Shown piece after piece: positions 40,632-47,957 of a DNA stretch of 47,957 nucleotides. The translations under genes were made by a program, and so were the position numbers. The notes below the pieces were generated by a model that was not told where the DNA came from, did no database searches, and was given only the letters and a program-made list of their open reading frames with translations. The stretch's first letter is position 1. The number at the start of each line of letters is the position of its first letter. Origin of the DNA: Thiogranum sp. (GTDB lineage Bacteria; Pseudomonadota; Gammaproteobacteria; DSM-19610); the NCBI GenBank assembly GCA_030148775.1, contig JASBST010000026.1, positions 1-47,957 of the forward strand, read 5' to 3'.

Positions 40632-40985
40632 ATGAAACGCACAACACTGATCACACTCGCAATCGCAGGTCTCTTCTCCGGCGCGGCGCTGGCCGCCGGC
40701 GGCGGTCAGACACCGGGCAGCGGCGGCGGGATGAAAGGGATGGGAATGGACGGCAAAGACCCGGGCGCAATGAAATCGCAGATGGGCGAACGGATGCCCA
40801 GTTCGCAGGAACGCTTCAGCGCGATGGATGCCAACCAGGACGGCGCGATCAGCCGTGAGGAGGCGCAGAATCATTATCGACTCGAGAACAACTGGAGCCA
40901 GGCGGACAAAAACTCGGACGGCAATATCGATGCCGCCGAGTTCAGTGCCTTTGAAACCGCCACGCCGCCGGCCTCGGATCGCTGA
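40632..40985 (+). CDS. Exported EF-hand calcium-binding protein
   Basis: 117 residues. Signal peptide (MKRTTLITLAIAGLFSGAALA), then a Gly/Met-rich linker, then two EF-hand loops: DANQDGAISREE and DKNSDGNIDAAE, each with the Asp/Asn/Asp-Gly-Ile-Glu ligand pattern. It should bind calcium in the periplasm. The EF-hand pair resembles that of the exported PRC-barrel protein at 8251-9441. ATG 40632 was chosen over ATG 40626 because GGAGG lies 8 bases before it. A terminator-like hairpin follows. Confidence 0.85.
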   Translation: MKRTTLITLAIAGLFSGAALAAGGGQTPGSGGGMKGMGMDGKDPGAMKSQMGERMPSSQERFSAMDANQDGAISREEAQNHYRLENNWSQADKNSDGNIDAAEFSAFETATPPASDR

Positions 40986-41003
40986 GTTCCGTTCGGACAC
41001 CAG

Positions 41004-41024
41004 CGCCAACCTTGGCGGGTTTTT
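41004..41024 (+). terminator. Rho-independent terminator after the EF-hand gene
   Basis: Stem CGCCA/TGGCG with loop ACCT, then GG and five T. A second, longer pairing (CCTTGGCGG at 41010-41018 with 41042-41050) could serve the convergent dehydrogenase gene. Confidence 0.6.
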
Positions 41025-41104
41025 CCTCCCGCGGGATCGATCCGCCAAGGTCTGATTGGTCGAACCGCTAAAGAATCGTTTCCGTTCGGGGCCTGATGTC
41101 CGTC

Positions 41105-42250
41105 TCAGGCGGCCGGTTTGAACACCACCTTGGTCCAGCCCTCGTCACGCTTGTCGAAATGCCGGTAAGCCTCGGCCGCCTGATCAAGAGAGATTTCATG
41201 GGAAACGATGCGCGAGGGTTGCGCCTTTCCCGCGTGGATGAGTTCGGCCAGGCGGCGATTGTACCGTTTGACGCTGCACTGCCCGCTGCCCATCTTCTGT
41301 CCCCGGGTAAAGAACGTACCCAGATCGAAAGCGATCTGACCGGACTTGGCCAATTCGTCATGGGCGCCTGGGTCTTGTGGCACGAAGACACCCACGACGC
41401 CGATCCCGCCGGTGAATTTAACCGATTTTACCAGATCGTTCATGGTCTTGTTGGGCACCTCCTCACGCTTGAGCCCGCAGGCCTGATAGCCGACGCATTC
41501 ACAGCCGCGGTCGGCCCCGCGTCCGCCGGTCAACGCCGTCACCTGCTCGACCGGATCGTGCGCGCGGAAATCGATCGGCACGGCGCCGAAGTCCTCGGCG
41601 AGCTTGAGTCGGTCCTGGTGTTCGTCCACCACCATGATCTTGGCCGCGCCCTGGATCGCCGCCGCGTGCGCCGCGAGCAGGCCGACCGGTCCCGCGCCGT
41701 AGATGACTATCGATTCGCCGGGCTGCAGACCCGCCAGCCGGGTGGCGTGCCAGCCGGTGGGGAAAATATCCGAGAGCATCACGTAATCGTTGGCCTTTTC
41801 GTCGGCGTCCGGCGGCAACACCAGACAATTGAAATCGCCGAAAGGTACCCGCAGCAACTCCGCCTGGCCGCCCCAGTAGGGTCCCATGTTCGCATAACCG
41901 TAAGCCGCGCCCACCATGGCCGGGTCCGGATTATTGGTCTGGCAGAACGCCGTCAGACCGTGCTCGCAGTTGTCGCAAAAACCGCAACCGATATTGAACG
42001 GCAGGCAGACACGGTCGCCCACCTTCACACGCGTGACCGCATTGCCGACCTCGATCACTTCGCCTTGATTCTCATGGCCGAGAATGCGTCCCGGCTCGAA
42101 TCCGGCGCGGCCCTCATACAGATGAAGATCGGAGCCGCAGATATTGGTGGTGGTAATTTTCACCAGAACGTCGGTCGGTTTTTCGATGCGTGGATCGTCG
42201 ACCGTTTCCATCGCCACCTGTTTCTCGCCTTTGTACACGACAGCTTTCAT
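41105..42250 (-). CDS. Zinc-dependent alcohol dehydrogenase (formaldehyde dehydrogenase-like)
   Basis: 381 residues, medium-chain dehydrogenase. The catalytic zinc has Cys38 (ICGSDLHLYEG) and His59-Glu60 (GHENQGEV). The structural zinc has four Cys (C89, C92, C95, C103). The NAD site is GAGPVGLLAA. The insert with GYANMGPYWGGQAELLRVPF, and VKSVKFTGGIGVVGVFVPQD further on, is typical of glutathione-independent formaldehyde dehydrogenase-like proteins. The actual substrate could be formaldehyde or another alcohol or aldehyde. The frame opens at 42346, but ATG 42250 has GGGGA 9 bases upstream and begins with the conserved MKAVVY. Confidence 0.9.
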   Translation of the reverse strand: MKAVVYKGEKQVAMETVDDPRIEKPTDVLVKITTTNICGSDLHLYEGRAGFEPGRILGHENQGEVIEVGNAVTRVKVGDRVCLPFNIGCGFCDNCEHGLTAFCQTNNPDPAMVGAAYGYANMGPYWGGQAELLRVPFGDFNCLVLPPDADEKANDYVMLSDIFPTGWHATRLAGLQPGESIVIYGAGPVGLLAAHAAAIQGAAKIMVVDEHQDRLKLAEDFGAVPIDFRAHDPVEQVTALTGGRGADRGCECVGYQACGLKREEVPNKTMNDLVKSVKFTGGIGVVGVFVPQDPGAHDELAKSGQIAFDLGTFFTRGQKMGSGQCSVKRYNRRLAELIHAGKAQPSRIVSHEISLDQAAEAYRHFDKRDEGWTKVVFKPAA

Positions 42251-42301
42251 AAGCGCATTCCCCTGTACTCGAATCAGTGTAAAACAGCGTAGACACCGAT
42301 G

Positions 42302-42316
42302 CCCTGTTGTACAGGG
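42302..42316. promoter_or_regulatory. Inverted repeat CCCTGT-TGT-ACAGGG
   Basis: Perfect six-base arms in the divergent region between the dehydrogenase and the YihY gene. CCCTGTAC recurs at 42261-42268. Possible operator. Confidence 0.3.
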
Positions 42317-42430
42317 TGCGTGACGGCCCATCCACAAGTAAGACAACGCTTACCCAGCGGGCCGTGCATCGTCGCAAAGCTGCGACTAGTATAGAAACAC
42401 GACACCGTTGAATTCCTTTCAGGAGCGAGC

Positions 42431-43387
42431 ATGGCCGATAGTGAGCACGCGCGTGGACGTTCGGCGCAACGTCCGCGCCAGATCCCCAGGACCGGTTGGC
42501 GCGATATCCTGTTGCGCACCAAACGGGAAATCGGCGCGGACAATCTATCGTTGATCGCGGCGGGCGTGGCTTTTTACACCTTGCTGGCGATTTTTCCGGC
42601 GCTCGCGTCCACGGTGTCGCTCTATGGCCTGTTCGCCGATCCCGGCGAGATCGAAAACCACTACCAGAGTCTGGCGGTGTTGATGCCCGCCGATGCCCGA
42701 CCGCTGCTGCTCGATCAGATCCGCGCATTGACCGTCAGCTCGGACACCGCGCTCGGCGCCACCGTGATCGGTGGATTTCTGTTGGCCCTGCTCAGCGCGA
42801 TGAAAGGGACCAAGGCGGTCGTCATGGCGCTGAACATCGCCTATAACGAGTCCGAGAAACGCGGCTTTGTGCGTCTGAATCTGATCGCCTTCGTGCTGAC
42901 GCTGGCGTCGGTCGTGTTCATCGTCGTCATGCTCGCGTTGGTGGTTGCGCTACCCGCCGCGATCAATCTGCTCGCGCTGCAACCGGGCGTGGCCGCTTTG
43001 CTGTCGCTGCTGCGCTGGCCGATTCTCCTGATCATGGTCTTGCTGGCCCTGGCGTGCGTATACCATTTCGCACCCAGCCGTAGGGCGGCGCGCTGGCACT
43101 GGGTGAGCTGGGGGGCGGCGCTGGCGACCGCGGTCTGGTTGTTTGCGTCGATCGGCTTCTCCGTCTATGTCGAGAATTTCGGTAATTACAACAAAGTCTA
43201 TGGTTCCCTCGGCGCCCTGGTGATCTTGTTGATGTGGCTGTACCTGTCGGCCTATGCCCTGCTGTTGGGCGCGGAACTGAACGCGGAAATGGAACACCAG
43301 ACCTGTGTGGACACGACCGTCGGCAAAGCGCGTCCTTTCGGAAAACGCGACGCTTATGTCGCCGACACTCTGGGAGAGGTCCCTTGA
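42431..43387 (+). CDS. YihY/BrkB family inner membrane protein
   Basis: 318 residues with about six membrane helices. Family features include LIAAGVAFYTLLAIFPALAS at the first helix, a central pair of hydrophobic helices, and SRRAARWHWVSWGAALATAV. The last helices (YGSLGALVILLMWLYLSAYA, LLGAELNAEMEHQ) are the best-conserved part of the family. The family was once called RNase BN by mistake; its transport or envelope role is unsettled. The ATG has AGGAG 8 bases upstream. It lies 57 bases before the antiporter gene, so the two may share a transcript. Confidence 0.9.
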   Translation: MADSEHARGRSAQRPRQIPRTGWRDILLRTKREIGADNLSLIAAGVAFYTLLAIFPALASTVSLYGLFADPGEIENHYQSLAVLMPADARPLLLDQIRALTVSSDTALGATVIGGFLLALLSAMKGTKAVVMALNIAYNESEKRGFVRLNLIAFVLTLASVVFIVVMLALVVALPAAINLLALQPGVAALLSLLRWPILLIMVLLALACVYHFAPSRRAARWHWVSWGAALATAVWLFASIGFSVYVENFGNYNKVYGSLGALVILLMWLYLSAYALLLGAELNAEMEHQTCVDTTVGKARPFGKRDAYVADTLGEVP

Positions 43388-43444
43388 TTCTCCACCCCAT
43401 ATCGCCATCCGTACTGTTAGTCGGGAGCCACTGAGCGCGTTTCG

Positions 43445-44668
43445 ATGGAAACGATCTATCAGGTCTACGCCGTGCTCGGCACCACGGTTTTGATACTCGG
43501 TGTGGCCGCGGAATTCATCAAGAAACATCTTTGGATCAGCGAGGCCCTGTTGGCGACTGCGGTAGGCGTAATTATCGGCCCGCAGGTTGCCGGTCTGCTG
43601 CAACCGCAGCAGTGGGGCGACCAGGAACTGTTGCTGGAGGAACTGGCGCGGCTGACCCTGGCGTTTTCCCTCATGAGTATCGCCTTCCGCTTACCGGACA
43701 CCTGGGTCTGGCGGCAAAAACGCGCCTTGGCGATTATTCTTCTGCTCGGGATGCCGCTGATGTGGCTGAGTTCGAGTTTGAGCGCCTGGTGGATTCTCGG
43801 TCTGCCGCTGCTGCAGGCGCTGCTGCTCGGCGCATTGATCGCGCCAACCGATCCGGTGGTCGCCAGCGGCATCGTCACCGGGGAACTGGCCGAAAGCAGC
43901 GTTCGCGCCGATACCCGTCATCTTATCAGCGCCGAGTCCGGGGCCAACGACGGGCTGGCTTTTCTCCTGGTCATGCTGCCCGTGCTCCTGTTGGAGAAGA
44001 CGACCGGCGAAGCGCTGAGCTACTGGTTCGGCGTGGTGCTGATCGCAGAGGTCGCCGGCTCGATTCTGGCCGGCGCGCTGGCGGGCTACGGGGTCGCCAG
44101 AATTCTGCGCTGGATTTACGCGCGCGAACAGCAATCCCATACCAGCCTGCTTGCCGTCACCTTCGCCCTGGCGCTGGCGCTGCTGGGCTTTGCCAAGCTC
44201 CTGCACGGCGACGGCATTCTGGCCGTGTTCGCGGCCGGACTGATGATGAACTGGTATATCCGCCGGGAGCGGGGACACGACGAAGCACAACACGAACGCA
44301 TTCAGGAAGTGATGAAGCGTTTTTTCGACGTGCCGGTGTTCGTCCTGTTCGGCGCGATCATTCCGCTACAGGCGTGGCTCGCAATGGGCGGCTCGCTGTG
44401 GCTGTTCGCGGCGGCGGTGCTGCTGTTTCGACGCCTGCCGGTGATTGTGCTGTTGTATCCGCTGTTACCCCCGATCCGCAGCCTGCGCGACGCGCTGTTT
44501 GTCGGGTGGTTCGGACCGGTGGCGGTAGCGGCCATGGTCTACGCCACCTGGGCCGAGGTGCGCGAGGGCTACGATCATCTGTGGGTGGTGGGCAGCGCCA
44601 TCATTTTTGTCTCCATCGTCGTTCACGGCATCACCGCCACACCGCTGATCCATTGGTATCGACGCTGA
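43445..44668 (+). CDS. Cation:proton antiporter (CPA1/NhaP-like)
   Basis: 407 residues, about 11-12 membrane helices. The CPA1 core is recognisable: LLGALIAPTDPVVASGIVTG with the TDP unwound helix, SAESGANDGLAFLLVMLPVL with the Asn-Asp pair of the ion site, and FFDVPVFVLFGAIIPL. It should exchange Na+ or K+ for protons in pH or salt homeostasis. There is no long C-terminal regulatory domain. The ribosome site is weak, so expression may depend partly on the upstream YihY gene. Confidence 0.9.
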   Translation: METIYQVYAVLGTTVLILGVAAEFIKKHLWISEALLATAVGVIIGPQVAGLLQPQQWGDQELLLEELARLTLAFSLMSIAFRLPDTWVWRQKRALAIILLLGMPLMWLSSSLSAWWILGLPLLQALLLGALIAPTDPVVASGIVTGELAESSVRADTRHLISAESGANDGLAFLLVMLPVLLLEKTTGEALSYWFGVVLIAEVAGSILAGALAGYGVARILRWIYAREQQSHTSLLAVTFALALALLGFAKLLHGDGILAVFAAGLMMNWYIRRERGHDEAQHERIQEVMKRFFDVPVFVLFGAIIPLQAWLAMGGSLWLFAAAVLLFRRLPVIVLLYPLLPPIRSLRDALFVGWFGPVAVAAMVYATWAEVREGYDHLWVVGSAIIFVSIVVHGITATPLIHWYRR

Positions 44669-45017
44669 GCGCCAATGGGTTTCAGCACCCGCGGGTTTTC
44701 GGGTGATATCCCCGCTTCTGGTCGATATCCCCCAACGGGCGAGGTTGGATCGGCCGCGTCCCGGCCGGACCGCGGGCATACAGATGCGCCCCGGATCGGG
44801 ACTGCATCGCCCGTACTGATCAATAAAGGGTGTCATAACATAGACCTAACCGACGCCAAAGATCCGGCGTGCCAGCGCGCCGACAAACGCGGGAATGGCT
44901 GGCATAGCGGTTGCAACGGCTAATGCCTGAAATCGAAGTCAGGTGCCGGGTCGGTCCCGGCGGTTCGCGACACGCGGCCCGATAACTAGCCAATCAACAA
45001 TTTTACGGAGGTTCACA
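44669..45017. other. Non-coding region upstream of the SYLF gene
   Basis: 349 bases. It contains the near-palindromic ACCCGCGGGTTTTCGGGT after the antiporter gene and a hairpin GCCGGG-TCGGT-CCCGGC at 44945-44961. No gene is supported. Confidence 0.4.
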
Positions 45018-45740
45018 ATGAAACGGATCCATATGCTAATTTGCACCAGTGCCCTGGGGCTCGCCTTTACCGGGCCGGTGCTCGCCGAATCCAGCGCCGC
45101 AACGCCGTCCAATGTGGAAAAATCGGCCAAGGAGCAGAAGAACGCCAATGAAACGGTCGCCGAGGCCGCGCAGGTGATGGAACAGATGCGCAAGCAGGAC
45201 GATGCCGGGGTGCTCAACCAGGCCAAGGCCATTTTCATCCTCCCTGACTATGGTCGTGCATCGCTCGGCATCGGCGGCGCCGGCGGACAGGGCGTGCTGG
45301 TGGTCAACAACGACGGTCAGTGGAGCGGTCCCGCGTTCTACAATCTCGGTTCGGTCAATATCGGCCTGGAAGGCGGTGTCGAGGCCGGTTCCATTGCGTT
45401 TCTGATGATGACCGACAAAGCGACCCGGGGCTTCGAGGACGGACACAACTTCTCGTTGAACGCGGACGCCGGGTTGACCATCGTCGACTGGTCCAAGCGC
45501 GGCCAGCTCTCCGCCGGCAAGGGCGCCGATGTGATCGCCTGGGCGGACACGGAAGGTCTGTACGGCAATATTGCCGTCAATGTCACCGATATCTTCTGGG
45601 ACGACGAGGCCAATCGCGCCTACTACCAGCAGAAGGTCGCCGCGAGCGATATTTTCTCCGGTTCAGTGAAAGATCCCTCCGCGTCCAGCCCGCTGAAGAC
45701 GGAGTTCAGCGCGATGGAAGCCGGTTCCATCAGCAAATAA
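45018..45740 (+). CDS. Exported SYLF-domain (YSC84-like) protein
   Basis: 240 residues. Signal peptide MKRIHMLICTSALGLAFTGP with likely cleavage after VLA. The SYLF lipid-binding domain follows: AKAIFILPDYGRASLGIGGA, GQGVLVVNNDGQWSGPAFYN, EAGSIAFLMMTDKATRGF, NADAGLTIVDWS, and ADTEGLYGNIAVNVTDIFWD with the late Tyr-containing block. Eukaryotic YSC84 binds phosphoinositides; bacterial members are periplasmic and thought to bind lipid. The frame is open further upstream, but ATG 45018 has GGAGG 9 bases before it and starts the signal peptide. Confidence 0.9.
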   Translation: MKRIHMLICTSALGLAFTGPVLAESSAATPSNVEKSAKEQKNANETVAEAAQVMEQMRKQDDAGVLNQAKAIFILPDYGRASLGIGGAGGQGVLVVNNDGQWSGPAFYNLGSVNIGLEGGVEAGSIAFLMMTDKATRGFEDGHNFSLNADAGLTIVDWSKRGQLSAGKGADVIAWADTEGLYGNIAVNVTDIFWDDEANRAYYQQKVAASDIFSGSVKDPSASSPLKTEFSAMEAGSISK

Positions 45741-45743
45741 GCC

Positions 45744-45797
45744 GACGGCACGCAGGGTGCGGCCCCGTGCCCGTTTGGGCGCGGGGCAGCCGCCGTC
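45744..45797. terminator. Large hairpin between convergent genes
   Basis: Core stem of 11 pairs (GCCCCGTGCCC with GGGCGCGGGGC, one G-T pair) around a GTTT loop at 45762-45787, with an outer pair GACGGC/GCCGTC. It lies between two convergent stops, so a bidirectional, possibly Rho-assisted, terminator is likely. No T-run. Confidence 0.5.
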
Positions 45798-46491
45798 AAG
45801 GTGATGCGGTCGGGCCGCGATCGGGATGAGTGACCACGCCCCTTTGCACGCTCGGCCAGCCAAAACGCGACCAGGGCTGATCCGGAATCGGCGTGGGTTG
45901 CAGACGTGCCGCCAGCGCCGTCGCCTCCTGGGCATCGGGCCGGTAGGTGGTGAAGGTTTTGGACAGCAGCTTTTCATCGCCCAGCCAGATCTCGAATGTC
46001 CAGTCACCTTCGACCAGTTCATACGTCTCATCCAACCCATAGCCGGTATAGGCGATCACCTGTCGGGCACTGACCGGGCGCCGGATCGGAAAATCCGAGC
46101 CGGTCGAGACGGCGCCGTCGGGCAACTGCATTGGCGGGTGTTTCAGCACCCGTCGCAATTGCACATACGCCGGCTGTTCGGGCAGATACCAGATGCGGTA
46201 CTGGAAATACATTTGCGCGCCTTGGATCAGCGGAATCCGATCGGTGGTCTGCACCAACTGGATGACCGGCTTGGAAACCGCCTTGCCGGTACTGGTGAGC
46301 GCGCTGTCGACCAGGCCGCCACTACGCACCAGGCGATAGAGTCCGGGCTGCGCGATCGTCGCCTGCACGGATGCCGTCTTCTGCCCCGACGACGGCAGCG
46401 CAGGCGCGATCGGGTCGGACGCCCCCCGGTCACAAGCCACCAGCAGGGCGCACAACCCGAAGCCAAACACCAGTCGGTAATTGCCGATCAC
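45796..46491 (-). CDS. DUF3859-like lipoprotein
   Basis: 231 residues from a GTG start at 46491, which has GGGGAGGG 5-6 bases upstream. Lipobox LVAC (Cys20). The body resembles DUF3859: PGLYRLVRSGGLVDSALTST, then TDRIPLIQGAQMYFQYRIWY and, near the end, DETYELVEGDWTFEIWLGDE and LLSKTFTTY, an immunoglobulin-like beta fold by pattern. Function unknown. It is followed by the convergent hairpin and preceded by another exported-protein gene. Confidence 0.75.
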   Translation of the reverse strand: MIGNYRLVFGFGLCALLVACDRGASDPIAPALPSSGQKTASVQATIAQPGLYRLVRSGGLVDSALTSTGKAVSKPVIQLVQTTDRIPLIQGAQMYFQYRIWYLPEQPAYVQLRRVLKHPPMQLPDGAVSTGSDFPIRRPVSARQVIAYTGYGLDETYELVEGDWTFEIWLGDEKLLSKTFTTYRPDAQEATALAARLQPTPIPDQPWSRFGWPSVQRGVVTHPDRGPTASP

Positions 46492-46571
46492 GTTGCCCTC
46501 CCCTCGCCAAAGCCCGGGCCGGCCGCGCACTGCTGACCGGCCACAAGGACGAAAAACAACTCAGGCCTTTA

Positions 46572-47957
46572 TCATTGGTTGAAGGCCTCGTGGATATGCA
46601 TCAGCATCCGCGGATCGATAGTCTCCACCGCGCCCACCGGCAGGTTGCTGGTGGTTCCGTCAGACAGCAGTTTAAACTCGGCGATCGGCAATGCGCAGCC
46701 GCCATTGCTGCCCCCAGGCAGGAAGCTCGCGGCCCCCTGGCTCGGGTCGCCGTCGCAATTGCCCGAGCCGTTGCCGGCCAGCGCACCGCCGTCCAGGTGC
46801 TGTTCGTCGATCCGGTATTCATAGACGGTTCCGCCGCCGCCGCCGGCGCCGTTCGGCGTGAAACAGGGGTTTGCCGGATGACCGGGCGCGCCGTTGTTGC
46901 AACCGGCATTGCCCGCCGAGACCGCGAAGGTCACCGTTTCGATATCGCATTCGTCACCGGTCAAGGTGCCGCCGTTGTTGATGACTTCCTGCTGCACAAA
47001 GGCGCAGCCGGGACCGGAAATGCGATTGATACTGGTACCGGCAATCACGTTCACACCGGGATCGAGCGCAATGGTGCCGGTTTTATGATTGGCACCGGGT
47101 TCGGCGACAAACAGGTGCTGGCGGAACACCGCCGGCGTGCACGGATCGGGGTGCCCGGTGCCGGGCGCCTCGCCGCGCACGCAGCCGCGCGAACGTCCGC
47201 GATTGGTGCCGAACAGGGTCCCGTCCTCGGCCATGCGAATGGCGCGCAGGTTGTCGCGGCGAACCGGCGAATCGTAATAAGGCGCGTCCGCCGCGCCGTT
47301 ACCCGTGGTATCGAGCAGATCGATGACGCGGATGACCTTGGCCTCGTTTCTTTTCTTTCCCAGCCTGAAGCCGTTCGCTTTGTTGCTGCCGACACCGGCG
47401 CTGCGCCGCTTGTCGATACCCGCCTTCCAGTCGATGACAAAGACCGCGTTGCCGTGGAACATGCTCACGAACAGGCCCTCCGAGGTCACCACCACGCCGG
47501 CCGGACAATTCCAGCGCGGATCGTTGGCGTACGGCCCCCTGGTCGGCTTGCTGTACTCGTCGACGACCTCCAGCGTGATCTGATCAATAACCAGAACACG
47601 GCCGTTGTACGATCGTTCCTCGGTACCATAAACCGGCGGAAAATACAGATTGGATGAATTGCCGTCGCCGGCAGGATCCGGCTCGCCCGCCAGGATCGGA
47701 TCGGAGTTGCCGGCGTTGAAGAAGTTGGCATCGCAGACGGTCTGGGCGATATTGCCGTTCGGCATGAAGCCGTTACCCAGCAGGCGCGGCACCCAGCCGA
47801 AGTTTCCGCCCTGGGGCGATGGCGAAGTCGGCCATACGGGGCTGGTGCGGATGGCGGTGCCGTCGCGGTGATGTTCGATCAACGCATGCTGCGCCGCGCT
47901 GACGAGATAGGCGTGACCATTTTCGCCACCCGATACGATCCCGGTCGGCTTGAACGG
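46572..47957 (-). CDS. Exported beta-rich protein of unknown function, C-terminal part (partial)
   Basis: 461 residues are visible and the N-terminus lies beyond the window. The frame is open through 47957 with protein-like sequence (GIVSGGENGHAYLVSAAQHA), so the first in-window start codon is not the true start. The chain is rich in Gly, Asn and Asp with scattered Cys pairs (likely disulfides). It has strand-like repeats such as GRVLVIDQITLEVVDEYSKP, AGVVVTSEGLFVSMFHGNAV and DNLRAIRMAEDGTLFGTNRG. This resembles beta-propeller (NHL/SMP-30-like) surface or periplasmic proteins. No catalytic motif recognised. Confidence 0.65.
   Translation of the reverse strand, partial: PFKPTGIVSGGENGHAYLVSAAQHALIEHHRDGTAIRTSPVWPTSPSPQGGNFGWVPRLLGNGFMPNGNIAQTVCDANFFNAGNSDPILAGEPDPAGDGNSSNLYFPPVYGTEERSYNGRVLVIDQITLEVVDEYSKPTRGPYANDPRWNCPAGVVVTSEGLFVSMFHGNAVFVIDWKAGIDKRRSAGVGSNKANGFRLGKKRNEAKVIRVIDLLDTTGNGAADAPYYDSPVRRDNLRAIRMAEDGTLFGTNRGRSRGCVRGEAPGTGHPDPCTPAVFRQHLFVAEPGANHKTGTIALDPGVNVIAGTSINRISGPGCAFVQQEVINNGGTLTGDECDIETVTFAVSAGNAGCNNGAPGHPANPCFTPNGAGGGGGTVYEYRIDEQHLDGGALAGNGSGNCDGDPSQGAASFLPGGSNGGCALPIAEFKLLSDGTTSNLPVGAVETIDPRMLMHIHEAFNQ

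Noticed and set aside
44675..44923. 82-codon plus-strand frame before the SYLF gene
   Set aside because: Unlike any protein in composition, no ribosome site, and it covers hairpin-rich leader sequence.
1..47957. tRNA, rRNA, CRISPR arrays, prophage or plasmid functions
   Set aside because: Looked for on both strands; no repeat arrays, no RNA gene consensus, and no integrase, phage structural or replication gene seen.

Overview
The window is GC-rich, almost fully coding DNA with no rRNA, tRNA, CRISPR array or intact mobile element that I can see. Gene content points to a free-living, probably aerobic proteobacterium, most likely gammaproteobacterial. This rests on a YdiJ-type FAD/Fe-S dehydrogenase, NtrC-type regulators, GGDEF/EAL proteins, a YihY-type protein, and NHEJ genes next to general-stress genes. 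The assignment is inference from gene families, not from a marker gene.

Layout. Positions 1-11.1 kb hold signalling genes: a partial SDR, a PRC-barrel protein, a hybrid histidine kinase, a receiver protein, a PAS-GGDEF cyclase, an NtrB-like kinase facing an NtrC-like regulator, a secreted PRC-barrel/EF-hand protein and a second NtrC-like regulator. Positions 11.2-12.9 kb hold a cyclopropane fatty acid synthase followed by a proline-rich small protein. Positions 12.85-22.0 kb hold a tightly packed minus-strand run of six genes: GH15 glycosidase, ThDP enzyme, enolase-superfamily enzyme, FAD/Fe-S dehydrogenase, SDR, and a sensory-rhodopsin-transducer-like protein. Positions 22.2-24.6 kb hold small stress or membrane proteins and a DUF72 protein. 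Positions 24.7-29.1 kb hold an NHEJ operon: LigD, a four-CxxC mini-protein, and two Ku proteins.

Positions 29.5-34.7 kb hold an ECF sigma/anti-sigma pair with a di-heme peroxidase, a Tat-exported metallophosphoesterase and a CuA-like lipoprotein. Three copies of GGAATAAA lie exactly in the three promoter regions of this locus, which suggests one regulon. Positions 34.9-38.7 kb hold a periplasmic-binding lipoprotein overlapping a membrane GGDEF-EAL protein. The C-terminal ~110 residues of that protein look like a catalytically dead fragment of an IS6-family transposase, which is the most unusual feature here. The rest (38.7-48 kb) holds a PLD-family protein, an EF-hand protein, a zinc alcohol/formaldehyde dehydrogenase, a YihY protein, a CPA1 antiporter, a SYLF-domain protein, a DUF3859-like lipoprotein and a partial secreted protein.

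Taken together the window reads as a stress, persistence and envelope-maintenance region: DNA end joining, membrane lipid cyclopropanation, peroxide/redox defence, ion homeostasis and c-di-GMP output, under ECF, NtrC-type and second-messenger control.
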